DNA of 64,000 nucleotides from Gloeobacter violaceus PCC 7421 (GTDB lineage: Bacteria > Cyanobacteriota > Cyanobacteriia > Gloeobacterales > Gloeobacteraceae), in assembly GCF_000011385.1 (NCBI RefSeq), contig NC_005125.1, positions 1,054,001-1,118,000 on the forward strand. Direction: 5' to 3'. Positions 28,736-37,746 of the stretch are shown here, piece after piece. The notes under the pieces were generated by a model that saw only the letters and a list, made by a program, of their open reading frames with translations, made no database searches and was not told where the DNA came from. Within the stretch, counting starts at the first letter, position 1. Each line of letters starts with the position of its first letter. Position numbers and translations under genes: made by a program.

Positions 28736-29590
28736 ATGTCTTTGTTTCGACGCCGCACCTTGTTGCTTAGCAGCCTGGGTCTCTGGCCGGCCGGCCGGCT
28801 GCCGGCCCAACCGGGAGGCAATCTGGTCGTTCCCTACGTGCCCACGGCGGATGTGGTCGTGGCAGCAATGCTCAAGCTCGCCCGCGTGGGCAAAGACGAC
28901 TATTTGATCGATCTCGGTTGCGGCGACGGGCGGATCGTCGTCACCGCCGCCCGCGAGCACGGCACGCGGGGTCTTGGAGTGGACATTGCTCCCGAACTGG
29001 TGGAACTGAGCCGCACCAACGCCCGGCGGGCCGGTGTCGATGAACGGGTACGCTTTGCTGAGCAAGATCTTTTCCAGACCGACCTGCGCCCGGCCTCGGT
29101 CGTGACGCTGTATTTGTTTCCTGAGATCAACCTGAAGCTCAGGCCCAAGCTCTTTGCCGAACTCAAGCCCGGATCCCGCGTGGTCTCCAACGAATGGGAC
29201 ATGGGCGAGTGGCAACCGGACGAGACCCTCAAAGTGCAGGCGCCGGACCGTGCCTATCAGATCTTCGCCTGGACAATCCCTGCCGAAGCCCAGGGAGTTT
29301 GGGAGGGCAGTGTTTCTGCGGGCGGTCCCCCGCGCAGTTACCGGCTCGTGCTGCGCCAACGCTTCCAAGTAGTAAGCGGTATCCTGCTTGTCGAGGGTAG
29401 GGAGCATCTATTGAGCGATGCACGCTTGGAGGGCGACCGTCTGCGCTTTATTGCCCCGGCCGTAGGTTTGCGATTTGTTGGAGAGGTGTCAGGCAACAGA
29501 CTCATGGGAAATTTCAATGAAGGACCGACTGAAAAAGGCCCAGTCTGCGACTTCCAGCAGACCAGGCGATTTAATGAAGTATGGTTCTAA
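28736..29590 (+). CDS. class I SAM methyltransferase with Tat-like signal
   Basis: A 284-residue protein whose residues ~45-170 form a Rossmann methyltransferase: LIDLGCGDGRIVVTAA (SAM-binding motif I), GVDIAPELVELS (motif II), and FAEQDLFQTDL (motif III). A C-terminal ~110-residue beta-rich part follows. The first 25 residues, MSLFRRRTLLLSSLGLWPAG, carry an RRxxLL twin-arginine-like pattern and hydrophobic stretch ending LPAQ. This suggests export of an enzyme whose cofactor is cytosolic, which is odd. The alternative is that the segment is an N-terminal anchor or that the true start is internal. No clear RBS precedes the ATG. Confidence 0.78.
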   Translation: MSLFRRRTLLLSSLGLWPAGRLPAQPGGNLVVPYVPTADVVVAAMLKLARVGKDDYLIDLGCGDGRIVVTAAREHGTRGLGVDIAPELVELSRTNARRAGVDERVRFAEQDLFQTDLRPASVVTLYLFPEINLKLRPKLFAELKPGSRVVSNEWDMGEWQPDETLKVQAPDRAYQIFAWTIPAEAQGVWEGSVSAGGPPRSYRLVLRQRFQVVSGILLVEGREHLLSDARLEGDRLRFIAPAVGLRFVGEVSGNRLMGNFNEGPTEKGPVCDFQQTRRFNEVWF

Positions 29591-29639
29591 TCCAACCGGT
29601 AGTTTTCAAGGCGCCAATTTAAGAATGAAGTGCAACGGC

Positions 29640-29815
29640 TGAGAACTAGCGGGAGCCGGCCTCCGTAACATCAGCCGGATGTTCGCCAGGTAGATCATCG
29701 ACTCGCTACTTTCGGGCCACTGCTCATAGTTTTTGTGCTTCGCACGGCTACGCCTACAATCGACGCTCGTGCAGCAGCCGGCCGAAGGTCCGCTCCACCA
29801 CCCTACAGCGATTTT
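29640..29815 (-). pseudogene. IS5-type transposase remnant, frameshifted
   Basis: Read on the minus strand, this stretch gives [16 protein letters not shown], a stop, and then in another frame NYEQWPESSESMIYLANIRLMLRR. Both parts match the C-terminus of IS5-family DDE transposases, where they are contiguous. Between them lie ~25 extra bases including GTGCTTCGCAC and GGCTACGCC (29735-29754). The remnant touches the 3' end of the ABC ATPase gene. No terminal inverted repeats were found, and the 212 bases between 29591 and 29802 hold nothing else. Confidence 0.8.
29731..29758. repeat. short palindromic insert within transposase remnant
   Basis: GTGC-TTC-GCAC followed by GGCTACGCC interrupts two otherwise adjoining pieces of transposase coding sequence. 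Similar GC-rich mini-palindromes disperse in cyanobacterial genomes. Identity with a named repeat family is not shown. Confidence 0.4.
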
Positions 29816-30858
29816 TCGACTCGCGCGGGTGGGCACGACGGCAGCATACGGGCGTTTTGGCGGGTAAAGCGCAGGTGGACGGGGGTGCCTGCGGGCAATG
29901 GATCCTCGTCGGCCTGGTACGCCTGCCACAGATCGCCCGACGGCAATTTCAGCGTGTAGCAGTACTCGCGACCCAAAAAAGCGACGGCGTCAATCACCGC
30001 CACGCCGTCCGCCGCCGGTACACAGCACACCGCCTCCGGGTACAGGGCGATCTCCACCTGGGCAGCATCGGTGGCGGGCGCAAACGGCAACAGCCCCAAC
30101 TCGCTTTGCCAGCCTTCGGGGGTGCGCCGGGCGACGAGCACATTGGCGCGGCCGACGAAGCGGGCGACAAAGCGCGAACGCGGGGCGCGGTAGAGGCGCT
30201 CGGGGGTGTCCCACTGCTCTAAACAGCCGCCGTTGAGCACGGCGACGCGGTCCCCGAGGCTCAACGCCTCCGAGCAGTCGTGGGTGACGAATATCGCGGC
30301 GGTGCGTGTCTTCTGGAGGATGGCGCGCACTTCCTCGCGCAGGGCAACGCGCACGCTGTAGTCGAGGTTGCTGAACGGTTCGTCGAGCAGCACCAGGCGC
30401 GGCTCCGGGGCGAGGGCGCGGGCGAGGGCGACGCGCTGCTGTTGGCCGCCCGAGATCTGGTGGGGATAGCGCTCGCGCTCACCCGACAAACCCACCAGCT
30501 CGAGCAACTCGGCGATGCGCTTGGGGGCGGGGTTTTTGAGGCCGAAGCCGATATTTTGAGCGACGCTCAGGTGCGGAAAAAGCGCAAAGTCTTGAAAGAC
30601 CATGCCGATGCCGCGCCGCTCAGGGTTCAGGCAATACCCCGCAGCAGCGACCGTCTGCCCCGCAAAGCGAATCGAACCGGCGTCGGGCACCTCGAAGCCC
30701 GCCACCAGCCTGAGCAAGGTCGTCTTGCCGCAGCCGCTCGGCCCCAGCACCGCCAGAATTTCGCCCGCTTCGAGCGCCAAAGACACCCCCGCGAGGGCGC
30801 TCTGGCCCCGGGCGTAGCCTTTGGCGAGATGGTCGAGCACCAGCAGGGGTTCGCTCAT
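29803..30858 (-). CDS. fbpC: iron(III) ABC transporter ATPase (FbpC/FutC type)
   Basis: A 351-residue ABC ATPase. It has Walker [11 protein letters not shown]-loop, signature [15 protein letters not shown], Walker [13 protein letters not shown], His-switch VTHD, then a C-terminal TOBE-like domain as in FbpC/PotA. ATG at 30858 overlaps the permease stop by 4 bases; the much longer open frame upstream is the permease shadow. The tail ([11 protein letters not shown]) ends right at the decayed transposase, so the last residues may have been replaced by an insertion. With its neighbours it forms an iron(III) importer. Confidence 0.92.
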   Translation of the reverse strand: MSEPLLVLDHLAKGYARGQSALAGVSLALEAGEILAVLGPSGCGKTTLLRLVAGFEVPDAGSIRFAGQTVAAAGYCLNPERRGIGMVFQDFALFPHLSVAQNIGFGLKNPAPKRIAELLELVGLSGERERYPHQISGGQQQRVALARALAPEPRLVLLDEPFSNLDYSVRVALREEVRAILQKTRTAAIFVTHDCSEALSLGDRVAVLNGGCLEQWDTPERLYRAPRSRFVARFVGRANVLVARRTPEGWQSELGLLPFAPATDAAQVEIALYPEAVCCVPAADGVAVIDAVAFLGREYCYTLKLPSGDLWQAYQADEDPLPAGTPVHLRFTRQNARMLPSCPPARVEKSL

Positions 30859-32486
30859 CGGGGCACCTCCGTCCGGGCGCGCACGAACAAAAAGGCAAGC
30901 GGAATGAGCGAGCAGAGCACCAGCAACAGCGCCGCCGGGGCGGCGTGGGTATAGACCGATTCGCTGGCCGGAATCCAGATGCGGATGGGCAGCGTGTCGA
31001 AGCCGGCCGGGCGCAGCAGCAGCGTGGCGGGCAATTCCCGCAGACTCGACAGAAACACCAGCGCCCAAGCGGCGATGAAACTCGGCCACAACAGCGGAAA
31101 GCTCACCCGCACCAGGGTCGACATCGGGGAGCAGCCCAGGGAGCGACTCGCCTCTTCGAGCGTGGGCGAAAGCTGGGAGAGGGCCGTGCGCAACCCCTGC
31201 AGCGCCTCGGGTAAAAAGCGGACCACATAGGCCACCAGCACCATCGCGACGGTGCCGTAGAGCCAGGGGACAAACTGGGTGCCCACGAACACCAGGCTGA
31301 GGGCGACCACCAATCCCGGCAGGGCATAACCGAGTTGGGAGAGGCGATAGAACACGCCGGCCGAGCGCGACGGATAGCGCACCCACAGCAGGGCCACCGG
31401 AAAGGCGGCGACCGTGGCGATGGTGGCGGCGGCGGCGGCACTGGCGAGCGAGTGGGCCAGGGCCTGCCAGACGTTGTTGTAAGCAGAAGTCCAGACCGCT
31501 GCCAGGGCGCTCCGGTCGGTGAGGCTCTGGAAGGTCCAGGCGACAAGCAGGGCAAAAGGCAATACCAGTGCCAGACCCACCACCGTGCCCACCGCCAGCA
31601 GAGCGGGTACGCGCCAGGGGCCAAGGGGTACGGGTGCCGGGGGCCGCCAGCCGCTTTTCATCTGGGTCACCCGCCCACCGCCCTGGGCACGCTGCTCCGC
31701 CCAGAGCACCCCGAGGGCAATCACCACCAGCACCGCGCTCAGCACCGCCGCCCCGGCCCGGTCAAAGCGGGTGGTCAGTTGCAGATAAATCGCGGCAGTG
31801 AAGGTTTCGACCCGCAGCAAGCTCACCACCCCAAAGTCGGAGATGGCATAGAGGGCCACCAGCAGGCTGCCCGCCCCGACGGCAGGCGCCAGAAGCGGCA
31901 GGGTGACGCGGCGAAAGGTCTGCCACGGACCCTGGCCACAGGCGCGCGCCGCCTCGATCAGCCCGCGGTCGGTGCTGCGCAGTTGCGCCCCGGCGAGCAG
32001 ATAGACGAACGGATAGGTCGTCAGTACCAACACCAGCGCCCCGGCCGGAAAACCGATGAGCCGCACCTGCGGCACCGCCGCCACCCCGAGCCGGACTGCA
32101 AGCCACTGCTCGATGAGTCCCTGCGGTCCTGCCAGGGTCAGATAGCAAAAAGCACCCACGTAGGGGGGGATCACCAGCGGCATGGCACAAAGCACCCGCC
32201 ACAGCGAGCGCGCCGGCAAATCGGTGCGCTCGACCAAAAAGGCCAGCCCCGTGCCCACACCGGCGGCCAGGACGGTGACTGCGAGGGCCAACGCGATCGT
32301 CGTGGCCAAGAGCGGCCCCAATTGCGTCGCAAGCAGGCTGCTCCAGGTGGCCCCATCGACCTCGAAGCTGCGCACCAGCAGATACACCAGCGGCAGTCCC
32401 AGGGCGCACGCCACCGTCCCCGCAAGCCAGAGAAGCGGAGCCGGGGCGCGGCGAAGGGCGGGTTCACCCGCTTGCAGATTGCGCAT
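30855..32486 (-). CDS. fbpB: iron(III) ABC transporter permease, fused (FbpB/FutB type)
   Basis: A 543-residue inner-membrane permease made of two tandem binding-protein-dependent transport domains, each with ~6 hydrophobic segments and an EAA-type loop (ARACGQGPWQTFRRVTLPLL in the first half, ASRSLGCSPMSTLVRVSFPLL in the second). Length and architecture match FbpB/FutB. It lies 6 bases downstream of the binding-protein gene and overlaps the ATPase gene by 4 bases. Confidence 0.93.
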   Translation of the reverse strand: MRNLQAGEPALRRAPAPLLWLAGTVACALGLPLVYLLVRSFEVDGATWSSLLATQLGPLLATTIALALAVTVLAAGVGTGLAFLVERTDLPARSLWRVLCAMPLVIPPYVGAFCYLTLAGPQGLIEQWLAVRLGVAAVPQVRLIGFPAGALVLVLTTYPFVYLLAGAQLRSTDRGLIEAARACGQGPWQTFRRVTLPLLAPAVGAGSLLVALYAISDFGVVSLLRVETFTAAIYLQLTTRFDRAGAAVLSAVLVVIALGVLWAEQRAQGGGRVTQMKSGWRPPAPVPLGPWRVPALLAVGTVVGLALVLPFALLVAWTFQSLTDRSALAAVWTSAYNNVWQALAHSLASAAAAATIATVAAFPVALLWVRYPSRSAGVFYRLSQLGYALPGLVVALSLVFVGTQFVPWLYGTVAMVLVAYVVRFLPEALQGLRTALSQLSPTLEEASRSLGCSPMSTLVRVSFPLLWPSFIAAWALVFLSSLRELPATLLLRPAGFDTLPIRIWIPASESVYTHAAPAALLLVLCSLIPLAFLFVRARTEVPR

Positions 32487-32492
32487 CGATGC

Positions 32493-33503
32493 TCACGGCA
32501 TACCGGCACCGTTGGCCAGCTTCAATGAACCGTCCACCTCTTTGGCCAGGGCCGACAGGGGCACCTGGGTGACTTTAAAATCGCCCAGCGAACGCACCCC
32601 TGCCTGGGCTTGCACCCCCGGCAGCAGCGGAAATTCGTAATTGGCCTGGGCGAAGATTTCCTGGGCCGGGGCGGTGGCCAGAAAATCCACGAAGCGCTGG
32701 GCGGCGGCGGTGTGCTTCGCCCCTTTGACGATGCCCACGCCGCTGACGTTGATCATCGTCCCCATCTGTCCTGCCCCCTGGTCGGGGTAGATGACCCCCA
32801 CGGGCGAACCTTCCGCCAGTTGCAGGTGGTAGTAGTAGTGATTGACGATGCCCAAAGGAAATTCACCGCGTCCGACCGCCTTGCGCACATCGGTGTGGCC
32901 CTTGAGAAAGGTCGTCTGGTTGGCCACCAGGCTCCTGACGAATTCGCGGGTTTTCTCGTCGCCCAGCACCTGGCGCATCTCGCTCAGTTGGCCCAGCATC
33001 GATTCGTTGGCGGTGCCGGCGGCGGCGATTTTGCCCTTGTATTTGGGATCGCTCAGATCCAATAGCGACTTGGGCAAGTCGGCTTCTTTGATCAACGATT
33101 TGTTGTACATGATCACGCGGGCACGGCCGGTGACTCCCACCCAGCCCGCACCCCGGTAGCGCGCCGGGATCTTCTCGATCGAAGCGGATTGGTAGGGCTG
33201 TAACACCCCGAGATTGCCCAGCCGACCCAGCACCCCGGCGTCGTTGGCGACAAACACGTCCGCCTGCGGGTTCTTCTGCTCCTCGAGGAGCTGGTTGGCC
33301 AGGGCGCTCGCATCCCCGCTTTTGAGCACCACCCGAACACCCGTCTCCTTCTGGAACCGCTCGAGCACCGGCTGGATGAGCGGCTCCTTGCGCCCGGAAT
33401 AGACGACCAACTCCTCACTCCCCTGGGCAAGACCGACCGACGGTACCGCGGTAAACAGGCCACCGACGGCGAGCACTCCCAACACTTGTCGACGCGTGAA
33501 CAC
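32493..33503 (-). CDS. fbpA: iron(III)-binding protein (FbpA/FutA type)
   Basis: A ~336-residue extracytoplasmic ferric-iron binding protein. GTG at 33503 preceded by GGAGG gives a twin-arginine signal (TRRQVLGVLAVGG...VGLAQ), as in FutA2-type proteins. The mature chain starts ELVVYSGRKEPLIQPVLERF and contains the VNHYYYHLQLA segment whose tyrosines are iron ligands in the family. Longer in-frame starts (33524, 33623) lack ribosome-binding sites. First gene of the fbpABC operon, downstream of a strong promoter. Confidence 0.92.
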   Translation of the reverse strand: MFTRRQVLGVLAVGGLFTAVPSVGLAQGSEELVVYSGRKEPLIQPVLERFQKETGVRVVLKSGDASALANQLLEEQKNPQADVFVANDAGVLGRLGNLGVLQPYQSASIEKIPARYRGAGWVGVTGRARVIMYNKSLIKEADLPKSLLDLSDPKYKGKIAAAGTANESMLGQLSEMRQVLGDEKTREFVRSLVANQTTFLKGHTDVRKAVGRGEFPLGIVNHYYYHLQLAEGSPVGVIYPDQGAGQMGTMINVSGVGIVKGAKHTAAAQRFVDFLATAPAQEIFAQANYEFPLLPGVQAQAGVRSLGDFKVTQVPLSALAKEVDGSLKLANGAGMP

Positions 33504-33594
33504 AGCAACCTCCAGAACATTCATTCGCACGAAAACATCTCCCGCAACCGCCGCGACCACGGGCGTTGCAAGGGGCGTTCTTGTAGCCTGTGAA

Positions 33595-33623
33595 ACTATA
33601 ATCTTGCTGCAATTAATTGTCAA
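33595..33623 (-). promoter_or_regulatory. fbpA promoter
   Basis: On the minus strand TTGACA (33618-33623), a 17-base spacer and TATAGT (33595-33600) form a near-consensus sigma-70 promoter 92 bases before the GTG. The palindrome CAATTAATTG (33610-33619) overlaps the -35 end and spacer and could be a Fur-type operator; that is inference. Confidence 0.65.
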
Positions 33624-33632
33624 TTGTGCCGC

Positions 33633-34007
33633 TTAGGGGCGCTTTTGGCGGTTGCTGCGGCGCTGTCGGCGGTTGGGTCGGGCGGGGTTGGGCGGGGTGC
33701 GCACGCCGAAGGGGGGCTCCACCCGGCCGCCGCTGCGCTCAGTGCGCAAGTTGCGGTAGCTGATGGCGGCGGACCCCCAGTAGGTGAGGCTCCAAAGTGC
33801 AAGTACCAATCCCAGCCAGTGCAGCCAGCCGTCCGGATAGGCCACAAAAAAAGTAAGACCGACTGCCCCAAAGGCAATTGCCGAGGCGACGCCGTCCTTG
33901 ATGAGCGCCGCCCAATTGCCCATCAGATTTTTCTCGGTGAGCTTGAAGTAGAAGTAGAGCGCCCCGGCTGGAACGAGCACCAGCAGCGGCCACCAGGTAG
34001 AGTCCAT
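33633..34007 (-). CDS. small membrane protein, 124 aa
   Basis: Unrecognised membrane protein with about three hydrophobic segments (LLVLVPAGALYFYF, AIAFGAVGLTFFVAY, LGLVLALWSLTYWG) and a positively charged, Pro/Arg-rich tail (RPNRRQRRSNRQKRP) that should lie in the cytoplasm. It reads toward the fbp promoter and is divergent from the hybrid kinase. Composition and topology support a real gene; function is unknown. Confidence 0.7.
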   Translation of the reverse strand: MDSTWWPLLVLVPAGALYFYFKLTEKNLMGNWAALIKDGVASAIAFGAVGLTFFVAYPDGWLHWLGLVLALWSLTYWGSAAISYRNLRTERSGGRVEPPFGVRTPPNPARPNRRQRRSNRQKRP

Positions 34008-34254
34008 GACCCAAATGTTAGCGCACGTCCAACCGCCCGGCGATGCCGGGGGATTCGGGAGCGGTTCTAGTTTGTGAAGCTAAGCCTGACGGACCAACCG
34101 GTGGGCATTTGTTGCACCCGCCGATGCGGCGGGCGCATACTGTTAACACGCGGGTTTCACAGAACTGGCCTTCCGGCAGTCTTGGGTTTCAACCTGTCAG
34201 TCACCGCATCTGCCTTTTGGTAGATAGACCAAGCGTAGGACGAGAGAGAACCGG
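34008..34254. other. 247-base intergenic region with two hairpins
   Basis: No gene is visible. Two short GC-rich hairpins occur, CCCGG-CGATG-CCGGG (34036-34050) and CCCGCCG-ATG-CGGCGGG (34117-34133), neither followed by a T-run. It may hold the promoter and an untranslated leader of the hybrid kinase. No known riboswitch was recognised. Confidence 0.4.
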
Positions 34255-37200
34255 GTGATTGCGAAATTTAAATCCCAACGAAAAGGCTCAATCGCCAGGC
34301 GGCTGTTGCTGACCCTGGGTTCGCTGCTGCTCGTTTTTTTGCTGGTCTTCGGATTCAATTATGGGCTGGTATTCAATCAGGTCGAAAACCTCCGGCAGTC
34401 CTATCGGCTCAGCCGTGAACTCAATATTAACGTCTACCGGATGCAAGAGGGCATGACCGATCAGGAGACGGGCGTGCGCGGATTTTTGCTGGCCCGCCAG
34501 GAGGAGTTTCTCGCCCCTTTCTATCAGGGACGGGTCCAGTACCTGCGCTCCCTCGAAGAAGCCCGGCGGGTCGTGCAACTGATCACCGTCCGCATCGAAG
34601 ACCCGCAGATGCGCAGTCAGATGCTCAGCGCCCTCGACGCCGCAGGACAAGCGGCTGAGAGCTGGTACGAATTTGTGCGCGCCGGCGAAATCGAATCGCT
34701 CCGGCGCGGCGATGTGGCTGCGGCTCTGGACCTTGGCCGCAGCCGCCAGGGTAAAGAACGCTTCGACCGGTTTCGCCAGGCGGCAGCGGAGGTGCGCAGG
34801 CGCAATGACCTGCTCTTTGCGCAGCTCGAAGCGCGGATCAGCGAGCGGCAGAACCAGAGCGAAATCTTGAGTATCGGGCTTCTGGCGATGGCCGGGTTGC
34901 TGGCTGGGGCAATTTCCCTGGGATTGGTGCGCAGTCTAAGGCGGCCTTTTGCGGCGCTGGAGGCGGCGGCGGTGGCCCTTGGCGAAGGAAATTTTCAGAC
35001 GCGGGTACCTGCTGAAGTCATCGAAAACGACGACGAGCTGGCGGTGCTCGCCCGCTCCTTCAACCAGACGGCCGAGCGGCTCGGCCGCCAGAACCTCGAA
35101 TTGCGCGAGCGCGACATTCTGGGCAGCCTGCGCGTCCTCGATGCGGTAATCGTCGAAGAAATCGACCTCGACTGCCTGTGCGGGCGGCTGCTCGAGAGCC
35201 TGGGGGAACTGACCGGGTCGCAGTTGGGGGCGCTCTATCTGCTCGAAGGTGAGCGGCTGCTCTTGCAGAGCAGCCTGGGTCTGAGCGCCCCGGCGCCTGC
35301 CATTCGCCTGGGTGAAGGCATGGTCGGTCTGGCGGCATCCCGGTGCGCCCCGGTAGTGCTGCAGAGCCCCCCCACGGGGGAGCCGCTCTCCCTTGAGACT
35401 CCCGCGGGCGCGCTGCAGCCGCGCAGCCTCTCCGCCTGGCCGCTTTTGAGCAAACAGCAACTGGTGGGCGTGCTGTTTGTTGCGGGTCTGGAGCCCCTGG
35501 CTCCCATGGCGCGCAACCTGCTCGAAAGTGTTTCAAGTCAGCTGGCCGTCGCCCTGCTCAACAGCCGCAGCGTGCGCGCCGTCGAAGAAGCGCGGGCGCG
35601 CCTGGAAGCCACGTTCGAGCAGATGTCCGACGGTGTGTCGATTGCCGACGCCCGGGGCAATCCGCAACTGATCAACCCGGCGGGACTGCGCATTCTGGGT
35701 CTGCCTGCCGATCAAGATCTCACCGACAGCGACTGGCAGAATCGCTTCGAGGTGTTCACCCTGGAGGGCGAGCCTTTGGAAGCGCAGGAAGTGCCGGTTC
35801 GCCGCGCCGTGCGCTTCGGCACCACGGTGCGCGCCGACTTGCAAATTCGGATCCGCCAGGGACGCTCGGTACTGTTGTCGGTCAGCGCTTCGCCGCTCAA
35901 AGACGGCCGTGGCAACATCTATGGGGTGGTGGCCGTTTTTCGCGATGTGACGGTCGAGCGCGAGCGCGAGCGGCGCCTGGTGCAGCAGGCTCGCGAATTG
36001 GAGGCTCTGAATACCGAACTGGCGGCTACCAACGAAGAACTCGAAGCCCAGCAGAGCGAACTGGAGGCCATCAACGCAGAACTCGAGCAGCAGCGGCTGC
36101 AGATCGAGAGCCAGAATCAGGAACTCGTCGAAGCCGACCGCCAGAAGAACAACTTTTTGGCCTCAATGAGCCACGAGTTGCGCACACCCCTCAACGCGAT
36201 TATCGGCTTCTCGCAGCTGCTGTTGCGCAACAAAAACCTGCAGGAGCAACCGCAGGTACTGCTGCAACTCGACCGCGTCTATCAGAACGGCAAGATCCAG
36301 CTGCGGCTGGTCAACGACATTCTCGATCTCGCCAAGATCAAAGCGGGCAAAGTCGAGTTGCGCTACCAGCCAGTCGCCCTCGAACCATTCGTGCGCGAGG
36401 TCTACGCCGCCCTCGAAAGCCTCGCGCTCCAAAAAAATCTGTCGGTGCGCATCGCCGTCGACCCATCCATAGGGTCCGTCGAGACCGATCCGCAGCAACT
36501 GCGCACGATCTTGATCAACTTGCTCAGCAACGCCTTCAAGTACACCGAGCGGGGCGAAGTCGAAGTGCGCGCCCGGCGCCCGGCGGCCGACCGCTTCGAG
36601 TTGGAGGTGCGCGATACCGGCGTCGGCATCGATCCGGACCAACAACAAAAAGTCTTCGACGAATTTAGCCGCCTGGAAGGGGCCGCGACGCGCCAGGCCA
36701 GCGGCACCGGATTGGGGCTGGCTATCTGCAAACGGTTGGTGACGCTGATGGGAGGCGAGATTTCGTTGGTGAGCACCCCGGGCGTGGGCAGCACTTTCAC
36801 CGTCCGTCTGCCCTGCGGGCCTGCTGTTATCCCTGCCGGGCGCTCGGCGGGTGAGCCGCCGAAGGTGCTGTTTATTGAGCACGACCTGCAGGTGCAGCAA
36901 CTGGTGGCCACCCGGCTTGCCGAGCGCTCCTACCGGTTGCTGTTTGCCCCCGACAGCATCGAGGGCATCCAGATTGCCAAAGCCGAACGCCCCGATGCGA
37001 TCGTGCTCGATCCGACCCTGCCGCGCACCGATCTGTGGGGGGTGCTCTTCGAGTTGCGGACCGACCCCACTACCGCCGGTATTCCAATCTTGTTGCAGAG
37101 CATCGCAGGCGAGCGGGGCCTGGCGATCCCGCTCGGACTGGCGGATTTTCTGACCCGCCCCGTGGGCCAGGAAAGTTTGCTCGCGGTACTCAAGCGCCGC

Positions 37201-37647
37201 CGGGTCGCCCCCGAGGGCGATGCGATCTTGATCGTCGACGACAGCGCCGACAACCGCGAGTACCTGGCCGCCTGCCTGCGCGACGAAGGCTACCGTGTGC
37301 AACCGGCCGCCTCCGGCCACGAGGCCCTCGCCTACCTCGAAAGCCACCGACCGCAACTGGTCATCCTCGATTTGATGATGCCGCAGATGGACGGTTTCGA
37401 AGTGCTCAGGCGACTGCGCCGGATGCCGGGGGGCAGGCAGTTGCCGGTGCTCATTTTGAGTGCCATGGATTTGACCGAACAGCAGCGTCAAACCTTGCTT
37501 GCCGAGCAGACCGAACAGATCCTCAAAAAAGGCGATCAGAACATCGACGAGCTGCTGAGCTTGCTCGACGACACCCTGCGCCGACAGCTTGAGACGGCCA
37601 GAGCGGCCGGAGCAGAGAGGCTGACACCGGATACCCGAAGCCTGTAG
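34255..37647 (+). CDS. hybrid sensor histidine kinase (CHASE3-HAMP-GAF-PAS-HK-REC-REC)
   Basis: An 1130-residue membrane sensor kinase. In order: TM1 (~16-38), a periplasmic helical domain of CHASE3 type (NVYRMQEGMTDQETGVRGFLLA), TM2 (~203-225), HAMP, GAF (~290-440), PAS (~450-575), a Glu/Gln-rich coiled coil, HisKA with His640 (SHELRTPLN), HATPase with NLLSNAFKYT, DTGVGI and GTGLGLAICK, then two receiver domains. The last receiver is canonical (VDDSADN, Asp1039 in LDLMMP, Lys in LKKGD). The first retains Asp919 but has lost the acidic pair (IEHDLQ) and the Lys position, so it is probably not phosphorylated. GTG start. The signal sensed and output are unknown. Confidence 0.93.
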   Translation: MIAKFKSQRKGSIARRLLLTLGSLLLVFLLVFGFNYGLVFNQVENLRQSYRLSRELNINVYRMQEGMTDQETGVRGFLLARQEEFLAPFYQGRVQYLRSLEEARRVVQLITVRIEDPQMRSQMLSALDAAGQAAESWYEFVRAGEIESLRRGDVAAALDLGRSRQGKERFDRFRQAAAEVRRRNDLLFAQLEARISERQNQSEILSIGLLAMAGLLAGAISLGLVRSLRRPFAALEAAAVALGEGNFQTRVPAEVIENDDELAVLARSFNQTAERLGRQNLELRERDILGSLRVLDAVIVEEIDLDCLCGRLLESLGELTGSQLGALYLLEGERLLLQSSLGLSAPAPAIRLGEGMVGLAASRCAPVVLQSPPTGEPLSLETPAGALQPRSLSAWPLLSKQQLVGVLFVAGLEPLAPMARNLLESVSSQLAVALLNSRSVRAVEEARARLEATFEQMSDGVSIADARGNPQLINPAGLRILGLPADQDLTDSDWQNRFEVFTLEGEPLEAQEVPVRRAVRFGTTVRADLQIRIRQGRSVLLSVSASPLKDGRGNIYGVVAVFRDVTVERERERRLVQQARELEALNTELAATNEELEAQQSELEAINAELEQQRLQIESQNQELVEADRQKNNFLASMSHELRTPLNAIIGFSQLLLRNKNLQEQPQVLLQLDRVYQNGKIQLRLVNDILDLAKIKAGKVELRYQPVALEPFVREVYAALESLALQKNLSVRIAVDPSIGSVETDPQQLRTILINLLSNAFKYTERGEVEVRARRPAADRFELEVRDTGVGIDPDQQQKVFDEFSRLEGAATRQASGTGLGLAICKRLVTLMGGEISLVSTPGVGSTFTVRLPCGPAVIPAGRSAGEPPKVLFIEHDLQVQQLVATRLAERSYRLLFAPDSIEGIQIAKAERPDAIVLDPTLPRTDLWGVLFELRTDPTTAGIPILLQSIAGERGLAIPLGLADFLTRPVGQESLLAVLKRRRVAPEGDAILIVDDSADNREYLAACLRDEGYRVQPAASGHEALAYLESHRPQLVILDLMMPQMDGFEVLRRLRRMPGGRQLPVLILSAMDLTEQQRQTLLAEQTEQILKKGDQNIDELLSLLDDTLRRQLETARAAGAERLTPDTRSL

Positions 37648-37746
37648 AATGGGTGTATAGTTGTGCAACAAAACATTAAAATCAAAAATTTATCAGCCCA
37701 CTCTTTTGACCAAACGCACCACTGACCAACCCGTTAAGGAGGCCGA

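Noticed and set aside
34008-34254. Riboswitch in the hybrid kinase leader
   Set aside because: Only simple short hairpins; no conserved core of a known riboswitch class recognised.
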